Source: Eopsaltria australis (Eukaryota; Chordata; Aves; Passeriformes; Petroicidae). From it: a DNA stretch of 64,000 nt. Under the pieces are notes generated by a model, which saw only the letters and a list, made by a program, of their open reading frames with translations, made no database searches and was not told where the DNA came from. Below, piece by piece: positions 49,823 through 61,722 of this stretch. The position numbers were made by a program, and so were the translations under genes. The stretch's first letter is position 1, and each line of letters opens with the position of its first letter. Where the stretch lies: assembly GCA_034509425.1 (NCBI GenBank), contig JAVTVJ010000295.1, positions 248,001-312,000 of the forward strand, written 5' to 3'.

Positions 49823-52800
49823 TTTTTTCTTGGTATTTTGTCTGTAAAACTTTATGCAGGGGCCATTTTGGTAGGGTAGAAATGCAGGCTAACTCATGAA
49901 TACTTGTTTAGAATTATTTTCCTTTAAATAAAAAGTCAACACACAAAATATCTAGGCCAGCCGAACAATGTACGGAAATAAAAATAATTCAATCATCCCT
50001 TTTTATTCTTATCCTATTACATAACAGATCCACCAGTCATTGATTTATGATAAGAATATGCAAATATGCATGGATAAGTTCATTGAAACATGGGAAAATT
50101 TATAACAAAATTCTAAGAAAACAAAAAGGTTTTCCCCATGACAGATGTAAAGTATTTGGCCTTCTACAGAACTTCTGGTTGGCACAAATATTCAGTGGTG
50201 TTTTTTAAAAAATGAAGAGAATTTACCAACATTATTTATTATAGAATATTTTGTCCAAATTTTAACAGTGCTGGAAATTATAATCATTAGTTTTACTCCA
50301 AGGGAGATCATGTCCTTTACTGGAATATGTCACTGAATAATAGAAAACCTCTTCCTATGTCTTCTCTTTAATTTATAAAAAAAATTTAAAATGTTAACCA
50401 ACAACAATTTTGTTTTCTGTTTGTTAAAAATAAATCATCTGTGTATGCATTTTGATAGTGATGTTCATGGAAAGGGCAGATTTTTACTAAATCATAATCT
50501 CTTGTGGTAAAGATAAACTGTTCTGTCTCTGAATTACTGAACTAGCTACTTTCTGGAAAGACAGTGTGCTGCCCAACTCTCAGCTGATCCCATTAAATTC
50601 CAGATATTTTACAGCAGATTAAAATGACATTCATTTTATCAGGACCCATCAAGTTTTGGTCTACTGTTGTTAATAGGATATAAAGACATCCACATACCCA
50701 GACTTGCAATGTGTCCTACATATTCTTATTTGTTAAATAAGATCACCAGGCCTGACAAAAAATATTGGTTTTGAAGCAGTAATGTATTGACAGCTGTACA
50801 GGATGGTTGTTTCCATACAGTGCTGCAGCAGTTGAACCATAGCTGTTGTAGAACACCACTAATATTCAATGTTCATAAAATTAACATTCAAAAATTAAAA
50901 AGTAAATCATTACTATGTCTGATTTATGGATTTTGGGTGGGATTTACAAGGAAATAAGGAGATCAGAGCTGGAAAAAATGAAGTATATAAAGAACTAGAC
51001 AAAATAATGAGACAAAGAAGATAAAAAGGAGCAGATGAGAGCGTGAGAGTAAAGCTGGAATATGAAATCTATAATACAATTCTAAATACATGTCATATAA
51101 GATATTTCCAGTGGTGGATCAAGGCAGATTACAGTTGATTGGAGAACAAATAAATTCTAATTAAAGTGGAATAGAATAAATAATTTAAAAATACTTGAGA
51201 AAATTTTCTGTGAATAAAATTATTGACAGTTACTTTACTGTGAGTTACTGCAAATGAAATTGCTGATAATCTATTTGATAAAGTTGTTAATGAAGATAAC
51301 ATCTTATGGTGAGAAATTTCATATATGATAGATTAAATTTAATTTCCTGAAAGCGTTACATATATTGTTTGCTTTTTTATCACAAAAATTAAAATGCTAA
51401 AACATCTGTTAAAGTAAAAAAAAAAACAATTTCCCTAAGCGACCTGAAGAATTTCAAGATTCTCTCTAGGCACCACATGTAGTTAAAGCAACCTAAAAGA
51501 ATATCACCAATTTGAAGAAAATTAGATCACAAGGTTTAGTAGCCAGCAGTATGGAAAAAATAGTCTGAGTTACCACTTACTTTTTCAAGGAAAATTAGAG
51601 GCAACATGGAAGAATTTCACTTAATTTAATCTTTCCTTTTAAATAGTCAAGAAATAAAATGAAAAATAATGACACAAAATCAAAAAATAATTTACATTTC
51701 AAGTTCAGTAAAATCTCCCCCCTTACATTTTCAAAAAGAAAGATTTGTTGAAAGTAAGGAAAGTTAAGTGCTTTAGGTAGGAATTTACCACATCCATTTT
51801 TAGATTGTTTTTAGAACCTCTGCAAATGAACAAGCACAAAGCCCCATCTGCCTACAAAAACAAATAGCATGATGTTTATATTTTGAGCATTAGTCACAAG
51901 AGAATAAACTAGATTTAGAACACAAAATAATTGACAAAGAGACTCAAAGAGAAAAATATTGCAAAAAACCCCATTTATATTTACTTCAAATAATAAAGAG
52001 GTCTAAAATCCAGAACGGAATGAAGAATCTGAAAGCTTTATTTCAATAAAATGACAGTTCACTGAAATCATAACTACATATCACGGAAAATTTCACAATG
52101 AATAAATTATTTATAAGACCTTTTGACAGACCTGTGAAGAGTTTGATAATGAGATATTATTCCTTTTTTATTTTAGTAAACTAAAAGTTACTTCAAAAAG
52201 TAAAACAAATAAAAAAATTCTTTTATAGGTTGTGAAAATTAACTTTTTTTAAAAAACAATTGAATTTATGAATGGTATAATTTTATGAGCCAGATCTTCT
52301 CATCTTCTTCCCGTCTTCTTTCAGTTAACCTGTAGAAACTGTTGGGATTTCAGCAGCTGTATTTAGTCTGAGAATGGATGATGCGTTGCTATCTTGGGAG
52401 GAAATCCTGCTTAGCTCTACATTCCTAGATTAAGATGAATGACCTGTTAACTGAAGCTTAATTACCAGGATATTGGTGGCCCATGTTTACAGATATACGA
52501 ACTGATTGGACAAGCAAAATGTGAATTTTGCAGTGAAAGAAATGCAGGATTTGCATTAGATTTAGATAAAAGTGAATGGAAGAGAATCACTCACATCTCT
52601 TACTTTCTGTTATTGATCATATGCATTGCCAAATAGATAAAGTTTATCTGCTTCCTCCAGGCTACCCAATATATTTATTTAATCCCCAGAACTATTCATG
52701 GATTTTGCTTTTAAGAAGACAATATTTTTAAAAATTTTATTCTTCTTCACTTTTTCAGGCCAGTGTGCTCTAGGTGATAATGAAAAAGTAGATTTAAGAG

Positions 52801-53824
52801 TATATAGTGAAGAAACCACATGATTAACTACTTTTGCCACATGCTTCCCAGGAAGTGTTTTTTTCTGCATGTGAATATTCAAAAACAATTGTAGCATGAA
52901 TTATGAACATAAAAGAGGTGCTGTAATTGGTATGAATTTAATGAGCTGTTCCTTGACTGAATGTGACACTGTGTTCAGCCCACAGTAAGGCACTGGTTTT
53001 TGCTCTCACCTCTTGCCACAGAGCACAGAGATAAGTGCGGGGCCAGCTGCTCGTCTTTCGTGGGCATGCTGCTACCTACTGATTCAGAGAAGTCTATTAG
53101 CATCAGATGGCCCTTTCCCAGGGCCTGACACACTCTCTCTATGTATCTGCAACCTCTATACCCCAAACCTGCAAGGGGCTGCAGCGCCTTTCTCACTGGC
53201 CTACCCTGCAGCCACATCACAGGTGCTCAGGTCCATGACTTGGCTCAGCCCATAAAAACGGAACCTTTTCTGGATGTGCTCTACATGATGGGCTAGAAAC
53301 AAAGACTAAGTCATAAGGACCAAAAACTTAAGCTCCCTGGGGAAAAGTTGTGGTAGTAGTCATCTGACAATGTTTGGCTCCCACAGAAAACTAGGGGACA
53401 CTCTTCCGGAAGTCATTCAGAAAGGTGTGTCAGTCCAAAAGACCTGGGTATCTGGTAAGGAAACTGTGACGAGAAATGATGCATGGTCTAGTTAAAAAAA
53501 ACTAATATCTGGCTATGCTATTTTTTCCAAAATAAACGAGAAAATGTATATTTTGTTAAGGTATAAATTGCTAATGAATAACTGTGGTTTCATCTCCAGC
53601 TTCATGAGTTACTGAAGAATTTCTGCTAAATTGATACAACTACTACCTTGTCATATGTTGCTAAAAAATATCAGCAGTGGTAGATAACCATGTACAGAGA
53701 AATTTCAGAAAATTAGTAAAGCTATTTAATATTTCTGTATTTTAACAATAACTTATTATTATATTTCAGTGTTATTAAATTCAGTAATTTAGGGAATATT
53801 TTTAGTGGCACTTAGCAATGAAAA
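49823..53824. other. Unique A+T-rich DNA, no gene seen
   Basis: About 4 kb with no recognised repeat or credible exon. The more G+C-balanced part at about 52,970-53,260 holds overlapping open frames on both strands (80-81 codons) that I cannot assign to a family. Confidence 0.45.
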
Positions 53825-54863
53825 TGTATTGGGTTTGCTTTGCCAGGTATTGGAATGGGACTGGCTACAGAGGTGGCTTCTGTGGGAAGCTGCTAGAATG
53901 TTCCTCCATGTCCACCAGAGCCAATGCCAGCTGGTTCCAGGATGAACCCACCGTTAAACGAGGCCAAGCCAATCAAGAATGACAGTAATGCCTCTGTAAT
54001 ATATTTAAGAAGGAAAGATTATTACACAGATGTAACTGTGCTCAGAGAAGAGAGGAGTGAGAATACATGAGAGGAAATCTTTGCAGACACCCAGGCCAGT
54101 GAGAAGGAAAGGTAGGAGGTTCTCCAGGTACCAGAACGAGGATTCCCCTGCAACCTGAGGTACAACCCACTGTGAGGCAGCTGTGCCCCTGCAGCCTGTG
54201 GAGGGCCATGGGGATGCAGAGATCCACCTGCAGCTCGCAGAGGACTCCACTCCAAAGAAGGCAGTGATCCTGTGAGAAGCCCACACTGGAAGGTTGTGAC
54301 AGTGACCTGGGAACCCATGGTGAAAGGAGCCTGCACTGGAGCAGGTTTCCTGGTAGGCTTTGTGACCCTTGTGGTTCCCCAAGCTGGAGTAGGCTGTTCT
54401 TGAAGGACTGAACCTTGTGGAAAGGGACCCACATTGCAGCAGTTTGTGAATAACTGTACCCCATGGGATGGACTCACAGTGGAGCAGGGGAAGGACTTCT
54501 CTCCCTGACCAATGGCAGGAACAACATGTGATGAACAGACTACAACCTCCATTCCATTTCCTTGCACTGCTGAGGGAGAAGATAGAGTCTGGAAAGGAGG
54601 GAGGGATGGTAGGATGGTATTTTTAAGTTTTGCTTTACTTCTCATTATCCTGCTCTGATTCTGATTGCTAAAAAATTCAATTAATATCCCCAAGTCGAGT
54701 CTGTTTTACCTGTGATGGTAACTGAGGAGTAGTCTCTCCTTATACTTATCTCAACACATAAGGCTTTTAATATATTTTCTCTTCCCTGTCCAGCTGAGAA
54801 GGGTAGTAGTGATAGAGAAGCTTTGGTGAGTGCCTGGGATCCAGACAGGATCAACCCACCTCA
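53825..54863 (+). mobile_element. Solo LTR, best-preserved member of its family here, about 1.04 kb
   Basis: It begins TGTATTGGGTTTGCTTTGCC and ends GGATCAACCCACCTCA. In order it contains 'gtggcttctgtgggaagctg', a TATA-like 'gtaatatatttaagaagg' near 54,000, 'gtgagaatacatgagagg', 'gattcccctgcaacctgag', 'gatgcagagatccacctgca', tandem-like 'cccactggagcag' phrases and 'cttctcattatcctgctctg'. A decayed polyadenylation site and 'ctcttccctgtccagctgag' follow. Flanks GAAAA and GGAAA match 4 of 5. The 223-codon minus-strand frame at 54022-54693 is antisense to the LTR and not a gene. No gag, pol or env sequence is attached. Confidence 0.88.
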
Positions 54864-55782
54864 GGAAACCTTGAATTCAACATATTTTACTAAGAGTAAA
54901 ACGGACTACACATGCATCCAAACATATGAAGCATAATCACCTGTGCTTTAAAGGAAGGGAAAGGTAGCAGTAATTTAAAAAAAATAACTATTTTATTCAG
55001 TTACTCTTTTTGCTAAGGCTTCAGTTCTCTGGGCAAAATAGCTGTACTATTCCCTTTGCATAAAAAATAAGGACAACATGTTCTCCAAGTTATGGAGTTG
55101 TCATATATTAAGTACTTACTGTTTCTAACTGGAACATTGTTAAGTACTTATTATTGTGTACATATTATTATTTATTATTGTTACTAGAAGAAACCATCCA
55201 TATTTCCTTTCAGTGATTAAGAAGAACCCCATTAATTTAATTTTATTGTATCTAAGGTATGGTGATTTCCATGTATTATCTATAATTTCTACACTTTGCT
55301 TATATTCATTCTTGTATTGCTTCTTCTGATTCCCTATATAGATAATTCCAATATCATTAAGTTTCTTTCTAATCAGAAGCCTCCTTTATTCTAATTTTCC
55401 CCTTTGAGCCATATCTTTTACTGTTATGCTTAATTTTTTTTTTTGCTATGAGGTGACCAGAACTGAATCTGTATTCAAAAAAATGCAACAAATATTTAAA
55501 ATAGCTGATTAAATTTTCATGAGTTATGTTGTTTTTCAAGATAGATTCATAGATCTTCATAACCCATCATTATGAGACATGAATTTATGTGAACACAGGG
55601 TAAAATATTTCTGAAGATGTAGCTATCAGCAGTTATTGAACTATTCATGACTGTTATAAGATTGTTCTTCAGCCCTGTTCTCCTGGCATTAGCAGTATAA
55701 CTCACATTAACATTAATGTTTTAAGTATTGTGCTGCAAACATGTCTCTATTTAGCCTATTTTCATGTTTGTAAAAGTACATA
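54864..55782. other. Unique A+T-rich DNA, no gene seen
   Basis: No feature was recognised beyond short TTATTATT runs near 55140-55190. Confidence 0.45.
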
Positions 55783-56900
55783 TCACAGAATTGTAGAATA
55801 TCTCAAGGTGGAAGGGACCCATAAGGATCATCAAATTCAACTCCTTAATCCTCACAAGACTGTCGAAACCTAAACCATATGACTAAAACATCATCTAGAT
55901 GGAACCCTGACAAGTTTTATGCTGTATCCCCTTCATTGGAGAGCCTGTTCCAACCGATCACCCTGTCAGTGAAGAATTCTTTCAACTGTCCAGTCTGAAA
56001 TCCCCTTCCAGCTTAATTACATTTCCTTGTGTCCTTTTGCTGGTCACCTGAGAAAAGAGATCAGCACCTCCTTAGCCACTTACCCTATTGAGGAAATTGT
56101 AGACTGAGATGCATGACCTTGCACTTGGCTTTGGTGAAACTCATGAGTTTCCTGTGTGCCTGTTTCTGGAGCTTGTGACTCAGCTTCCTGCCATCTGCAA
56201 AATTCTTGCGGTTGCACTGAATCCCACTGTCTATGTCATTAAAGCAGTTATGAAACAGTACTGGTCCTAGCCCAGACCCCTGCTTATCACCAATCTCCAT
56301 CCAGCACCTTCAAAAACAGATTCCATTAAACTTCCAGATTCCAGGACCTTTGAAAGTAGTTCCTTAAACAGCCTAGGGTCTGCTCTTTCCATACTCTGGG
56401 CCAAAGTTTTGCTGGAGGTTTTTCTCCTAGAGCCAACAATTTGAAACTTAAATATTTTATGGTCACTGTGATCAGGACAGCCACCAACCTACAGTTTGTC
56501 CTGTCTGTTTGCAAGCAACAAATACGTGAACAACAAACATGTCCTAGCTGTTTCCCTTGGTACCTGCTCCAAAAATTGTCTTCAACATGCTTCAGAAATT
56601 TCCTGGACCTGTTTTTATCAGATGTATGATGTTCTCAGAACAGAACAGAACAGCCTGAGAAGCTGAAATCACTCATATAGAGAAGTGAGGGTGGTCTTGA
56701 CATACTTCTTAATTCCATGTGGAAAAATTCATCGATTCATCATCCTGGATGGATGCTTGAGAGCATTGTCCCCACTACAATGTGCTTTATTTTCTTCCAC
56801 CTTCATGTCTCGGGTTCATTGTCAACTGCAAGTGTCAAACAATCCTATCACTTCCTCACACACAGCTCCACCCTGCCACCTCGCCAACCCTGCCCATCCC
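55783..56900 (-). mobile_element. CR1 LINE with internal deletion
   Basis: The plus strand begins TCACAGAATTGTAGAATATC, the antisense 3' end of another CR1 subfamily (F/B-like). It then has 'aggtggaagggacccataag', 'gcctgttccaaccgatcac' and 'gagaaaagagatcagcacct'. At about 56,095-56,110 it jumps to a more 5' part of the element. The minus-strand frame 56085-56300 keeps the reverse-transcriptase core, GSGLGPVLFHNCFNDI then KNFADGRKLSHKLQ. The second catalytic Asp of the usual Phe-Ala-Asp-Asp box is replaced by Gly, and FTKAKCKVMHL follows. CR1-like text continues weakly ('tattttatggtcactgtgat') to about 56,900. The element is inactive. Confidence 0.85.
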
Positions 56901-57994
56901 TCCTGAGGAGTCTGCAAACATCTCTTGTGACACACCAGTCGTATGACTCATGTCAGTAAAACTCAGGTTTTGCTTATGACAATAGTGTAATAGTTACGGG
57001 ACTAGGAAAAAAAATCTGTTTCCTCTTATTTTTTTAAATGTGACACATTGTACTCAGCACTTCATGAAGCAGACTGAAGGACTTCACACCATCCCTCAAA
57101 CATGGGTTTGCTGCCTTCAGGCTTATCTTAGAGAGCCTGGTTTCATGCCTTTCTCCTTTACATACAGTTAAAAGTTCTATTGATGAGTCCTAACTCCTGT
57201 GCAAAGATCCTTTATCCTTGGTGTATTCTATCTGTTGTCAGCAGGTCTGATGTACTGTAGATCAACAGTGACCAAAACCCAAAAAATTTTGCTAGTGACT
57301 CAAGTCACAGAGACAGATATTGATTTGCTGTGTCCTTCTGTATCTTCCATTATCATTCCCCACAACTCAAGGGATAGAGGAGAACACTAATTATGTTCCT
57401 GTCCTTTTAGTAAACCTGTCAGTGACAACAAATTCTTATCGGTTTGGTGTCTAATTAATAATTTCAATATCTGCTTTTAATTACTTAACTGAATGCCTCA
57501 TGCTAAATTAAGTATAAGTATGTCAATGAGTTTTGATTAACAAGGTTAAGAATTTAAAGAGAATGCATCTTATTTTTATTGGTAGTTTCCCACTGGGATT
57601 ACATGGAGCTGTGAATGACAGTTTCTCCTCTCTCTCCTTACCTCTGGATAACAACATTTATCATGACTGCCTGGGATGTCAATGAAGACTTGCCAAAATA
57701 TATTTTTGTTTAAACATATATTTAAAATTTTCTCCAGAGGAAGCGTCTATGTGGATATAATAAAACTACTAAAATCTAAATACACACTGGAAATGCCTGT
57801 GTACTTGTAGTAGATTGAGAAGTGTTGGCAAAGCACACCAATAGTATTCAGAAAATAAGAGTCAGTTAAAAAGACAAAGAATAGGAAAATTAGGAGCAAT
57901 CACAATTGTTAATAAAAATCAGTCAAATGCTGCAGTAAATATGTAGTGAGAAAAGTATTTTTAAGCAAAATGAGATCTATAAACTATGAACAGA
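56901..57994. other. Unique A+T-rich DNA, no gene seen
   Basis: No repeat or coding sequence was recognised before the abrupt rise in G+C near 57,995. Confidence 0.4.
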
Positions 57995-60314
57995 GTGTGA
58001 GACCCTTCTCCAGACCCTGAAGGTCCCTCTGCCTGGAAGAAGCACAAGCCTCCCATCCACGAGCCTCCCGCGCCACTTGTGTGCCTTCTGCCCACTGTCT
58101 GAGGGGACACTCAGCCCATCAGCCACATCACTCAATGGCAACAGCAGCTGCAGAGGACAGCACAGGGCAGGCAGGCCTGCACCTTGCTACCAGTTAACTG
58201 CTCCCCAAGGCCTCTGCTGCTCAGGGGAAAAGCCACAGCACTTTTGGCCATGATCTGTAAAATGTTGCTCCTTTGCGTGCCCCTAAGTCTGAGCCAAGGC
58301 TGTGCAAAGGCTTCCAGTTTGCATTAGGATGTCCCAGCTCTTCAGCGTGCTGATGGGATGTGTCCATCAGACACAGGGGCTGTACTGTGCCCTTGCTTGC
58401 TGGCAGCCCCTAGGCCACTTCCTCAGGCAGCACATTGGTTGCATTCACGGTGCTCACCCTGGTGGTGGGAGGTTGCCTCCAGCTCTGGAGGTGAAAACTC
58501 AAGGCTGGCTCTTGATGGGCAGGTGATTTGCCCACGCTCAGCCCTGAAAAATGGGACACAAGACAGGCTGTGGATGGGATTGGGTTGGGCTGTCCTGGAA
58601 GAAAAGAGATGCCTTCTTTCCTTTGCCTGCTTTGCCAGTGGCAAGTGGAGCTTTCCTCAGCAGGACCCTGCAGCTCCTTCTCCCTGAATGTGTGGCTTTG
58701 CTGCCTGCCCAAACCCTTCTACGGTTTCTTGCCCTGCCTTTACACAACCGGGGGATCAGCTGGGCACAGCTGCCTGTTTTGCCCCAGCCCCCATCAGCAC
58801 TCCTTGCTGAAAACCCCCTGGATCCTAAGGCAGACACCTGCTAATTGCTCCCAATGACACAAACCAATACCCATTCTGCTTCCAAAGTTTCACTGATTGC
58901 ACATTGTTCCAGCAGCGCTGCCCAGAGAGAATTGCACCAAAGCAAACTTGAATTGAAAAAGGAAAGGTGTTACAGCTTGTTGTATCTGCTCTTGTTACAC
59001 ATAATGAACAAGTTCTGTTAGAAGCTGACTGCACATAGTTCCATCTCTGCTGGCTCCATGGCAAGTGACAGAGATCACATCCAGTTCATGCCCTCTCATC
59101 GCTGAAAGGCTGCAAAGTGTTGCCTGTATGGATACATGTATAGAGGGAGAGTGACAAACATCCCTGGCCCTTTCTAAATACCCACAGAGCAAGAAGGAAA
59201 CTGTCCAACGTGATGGAGGTTTACATAGGAATTGATACAGAGATAAAGATAACAATGCACATTGTGTAAATATATTCACTTCTGTATAAAAATGGCTCTA
59301 CACAACACGAACCCACACAGTACTACACAATGAGCAAAGTACCCAGCTCCACTTCCATAGCCCAGTAAAGACATAGTGTATAGCTCTACCATTCCACACG
59401 TATTGAGGTAGAGCTGGAGCCAGACAGGGACATAACTACATACAGGCACAGTGCTAACCCGCTACATCTAGGGCTAGGACAAGACACAAAGGGAACGTGG
59501 CCATTCCGTTTCCTCCCCACTCCCTGTTGGTCGCTTGGTCCCGTGCAGAGGAGCCCTTCTGGAAATGCCGAGCAGACGGAGATCTGGGAAGCAAAAGGAG
59601 CACTGAGTCACTTGCAGCATGCCCTCAGCCCTGCCATAGCCTCAGCACAGCTGCAACCTCCCCAGTCCCTTCAAAGTCTCCTGGCCCATCAGAGACTCCC
59701 AGTGCTGCCATCCTCCCGAGTGTCCCCAGTGCCCTGAGTGCCCAAGTCCCCCAGAGCCCCACCAGCCCTCTCAGCCTGTGCCTCTTCCCTGCCCTCCAGC
59801 CCTCTGCTGCCATTGCCCTCAGCTCCCCCAGCGTCCTCAGCTTCCCCTCAGCCCCCACCGCCTCACCGTCCTCTCAGTGCCATAGGCACCAGTAGCAACT
59901 CTCCAGCAGCAGCAGCAGCAGTAGGAGGGTGCCTTCAGAGGCTCTGTCCCCTCTGCGGCAGCCCCGGTGCCCTCAGCCTTACTGGCCCTTCAGCAGCACC
60001 CTGGTGGCTTGAGCCCCACAGCCCCTGAGAGGGTCGCTGCCTGGTGCCACCGGCGCTTCCCGCTGCTCCTGTCAGGTGTGGGCTGCCAGGACCTGGAGCT
60101 GAAAGCACTCCTGGGCCCAGCCTGGCTGGCAGCTGGACCCCGGCACGGCTGGCGGGGACAGGGGTGGCACAACGCATGCAGGCCCAGGGGCAGCAGAGTG
60201 GGGGAAGAGGGGGAAAAGCAGCATCTCCCTCTCCCAGCAAGAGACCTGCCTCCTTAGTCACAGAGGTAGGAGTAGGAACTTTTGAAATAGAGGCCTTCAG
60301 ATTGAAACTTTATC

Positions 60315-60428
60315 TCAAAAGTGCAGCTTGAAAGACAGCTGCACCAAGAAGTGGAGGGAGAGACATTGCAGCTGCCCCATCTTCACAGCCTCTCCCTTGG
60401 TCACTTTGTCCTGCACAGAGCACTCCTC
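60315..60428 (-). other. Exon-like terminal piece, minus strand
   Basis: The acceptor GTGCTGTACCTCTGCAG is followed by 37 open codons, starting EECSVQDKVTKGEAVKMG and ending with SFKLHF before TGA. By context it could be part of the N-terminal PH-like region of a RhoGAP family member, but the match is only suggestive. No donor was seen before the stop. Confidence 0.2.
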
Positions 60429-60789
60429 CTGCAGAGGTACAGCACGTGGCCATGTCAGAAGCCAAGGGCTGCAGGGGAGCTCTTGCCAAGCCCTTGCCAG
60501 CGCCTTGGGCTGTCTTAGGGCAGCGCAGAGAGAAAGGCACATCCCTGCTTGGGCTTCCTGCTGCAGCCTCCTGCGTCATTGGCGTCTCCTGCCGTCCCTC
60601 TTCCTCCTCTTCCTCTCAGGCTCGTAGTCTCCATCTCTGGCCCAGGCCTCTTCTTGCCATTTTTCCTGCTGTGCTCCTCTGCCTGGGGGTAGCCTGCAAG
60701 CCTTGACACGCACAGTTGGATTAGATGGGCAAAGGCAGGAGCCACCAGCTAAGTCCCTTCTTGCTGGAGCCCGTGCGAGCGTCTTTTAC

Positions 60790-60884
60790 CTGCTTGAGTT
60801 GGGAAAGCTCATCAGGGCTTCGGCCTTAGCCAGGGCCTTGGTGGAGCTCTCTCTCTCTTTGCTTGGAGGCAAATCTGGAGGCAC
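60790..60884 (-). other. Exon-like segment, 95 bp, minus strand
   Basis: The acceptor ATTTCTGCTTTAG and the donor AGCAG/GTAAAAG bound 95 bp, open in the frame beginning at the first base (VPPDLPPSKERESSTKALA, then KAEALMSFPNSS), phase 0 to 2. I do not recognise the peptide. It lies downstream, in transcription order, of the RhoGAP pieces. Confidence 0.2.
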
Positions 60885-61309
60885 CTAAAGCAGAAATTCT
60901 GGAGGTGAGAGGTGGCAAGAGACAGGCTGCAGGAGGAAGGGAGCCATTGCCAAATGGCCTCCTTAGGTGCACAGAGAAGGTGCTGCTTGGCATTGGCCCC
61001 CTCTAGCATGGTCCAGCTGTCCCCAAAGAGGCTGGAGAGACCTGGCATAAGCTGGCATGCCAGCAGAAGCCCACTCAAGCTGACAGCTCCCCCGCTGCTG
61101 CTTGCATTTGCAAGTGTTTGCTCCATTGACAAGGCACGCGCTTAAAGCTTTGCAGAAGCCACCCGTCTCCTTGGTGCTAGCCTGTGTCAGTGTGGAGACA
61201 GGAAGGAAGCAAGCAAGAAAGTGAGCAAGGAAGGCGAAAGCCTCAAGGGATGAGCTGTCAGCAGGAGGCACAGCAGCTCCTGGGCCTCCTGAGAAAGTGC
61301 GCGTCTCTC

Positions 61310-61533
61310 TGGGACGCCTTGTGCCTGGCTTTGTGCTGCTGACACAGGGGCTCTGCTCTTGCTCTGCCTTTGGGGCCTCCAGCACTGTGGCTTCTATGCC
61401 GTCTTCTTGAGGCATTTCTGGCAGTGAGGGAGACAGTCTTCTTGAGGCATTTCTGGGGCACAGGGACAGTCTTCTGCCTGGGGCTCCTCATCTGCTCTGC
61501 CTGCAGGGCCACTTTGCTCTTCCCCGTACAGCT
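61310..61533 (-). pseudogene. Possible following exon of the RhoGAP relic, frame broken
   Basis: A good acceptor (CTTTTGCTTTCTAG) ends at 61534 on the minus strand, and charged Gln/Glu/Lys-rich sequence follows. If the preceding exon ends at 61723 with two bases left over, the joined frame meets a stop after about 15 codons, while other frames stay open (for example LYGEEQSGPAGRADEEPQ). The phrase CCAGAAATGCCTCAAGAAGAC is present twice, 35 bp apart, so a local duplication has also shifted the frame. I read this as a decayed low-complexity tail region of the gene. Confidence 0.35.
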
Positions 61534-61722
61534 CTAGAAAGCAAAAGGATGTACAGCCAAGCGACATCTTGGAGGACAAGAACACAGAAAGCAAAAGACA
61601 CAGGGAAGCCCTACACCACTTGTCTTCTCAATGCGCACATTTGTGGGAGCCCAGGTGCCAGGCTGGACAAGCCTCCCTTGCTACTCCTACCTGTGCATGT
61701 CTCTGTGGGTGCTGGTGACTAC

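Noticed and set aside
54022..54693. 223-codon minus-strand open frame
   Set aside because: It is antisense to a recognisable plus-strand LTR and has no protein motif.
57995..58035. Phrase gagacccttctccagaccct resembling a CR1 segment
   Set aside because: It is only about 20 bp long, and the sequence on both sides is unrelated.
58458..58543. Minus-strand exon-like piece with good acceptor and GTGAGC donor
   Set aside because: Two frames are open and neither peptide is recognisable. In G+C-rich DNA this is weak evidence by itself.
59497..60261. Several overlapping Pro/Ser- and Gly/Leu-rich open frames on both strands
   Set aside because: The region is C/T-rich low-complexity sequence with few stop codons, so open frames are expected. 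No consistent splice or start signals were found.
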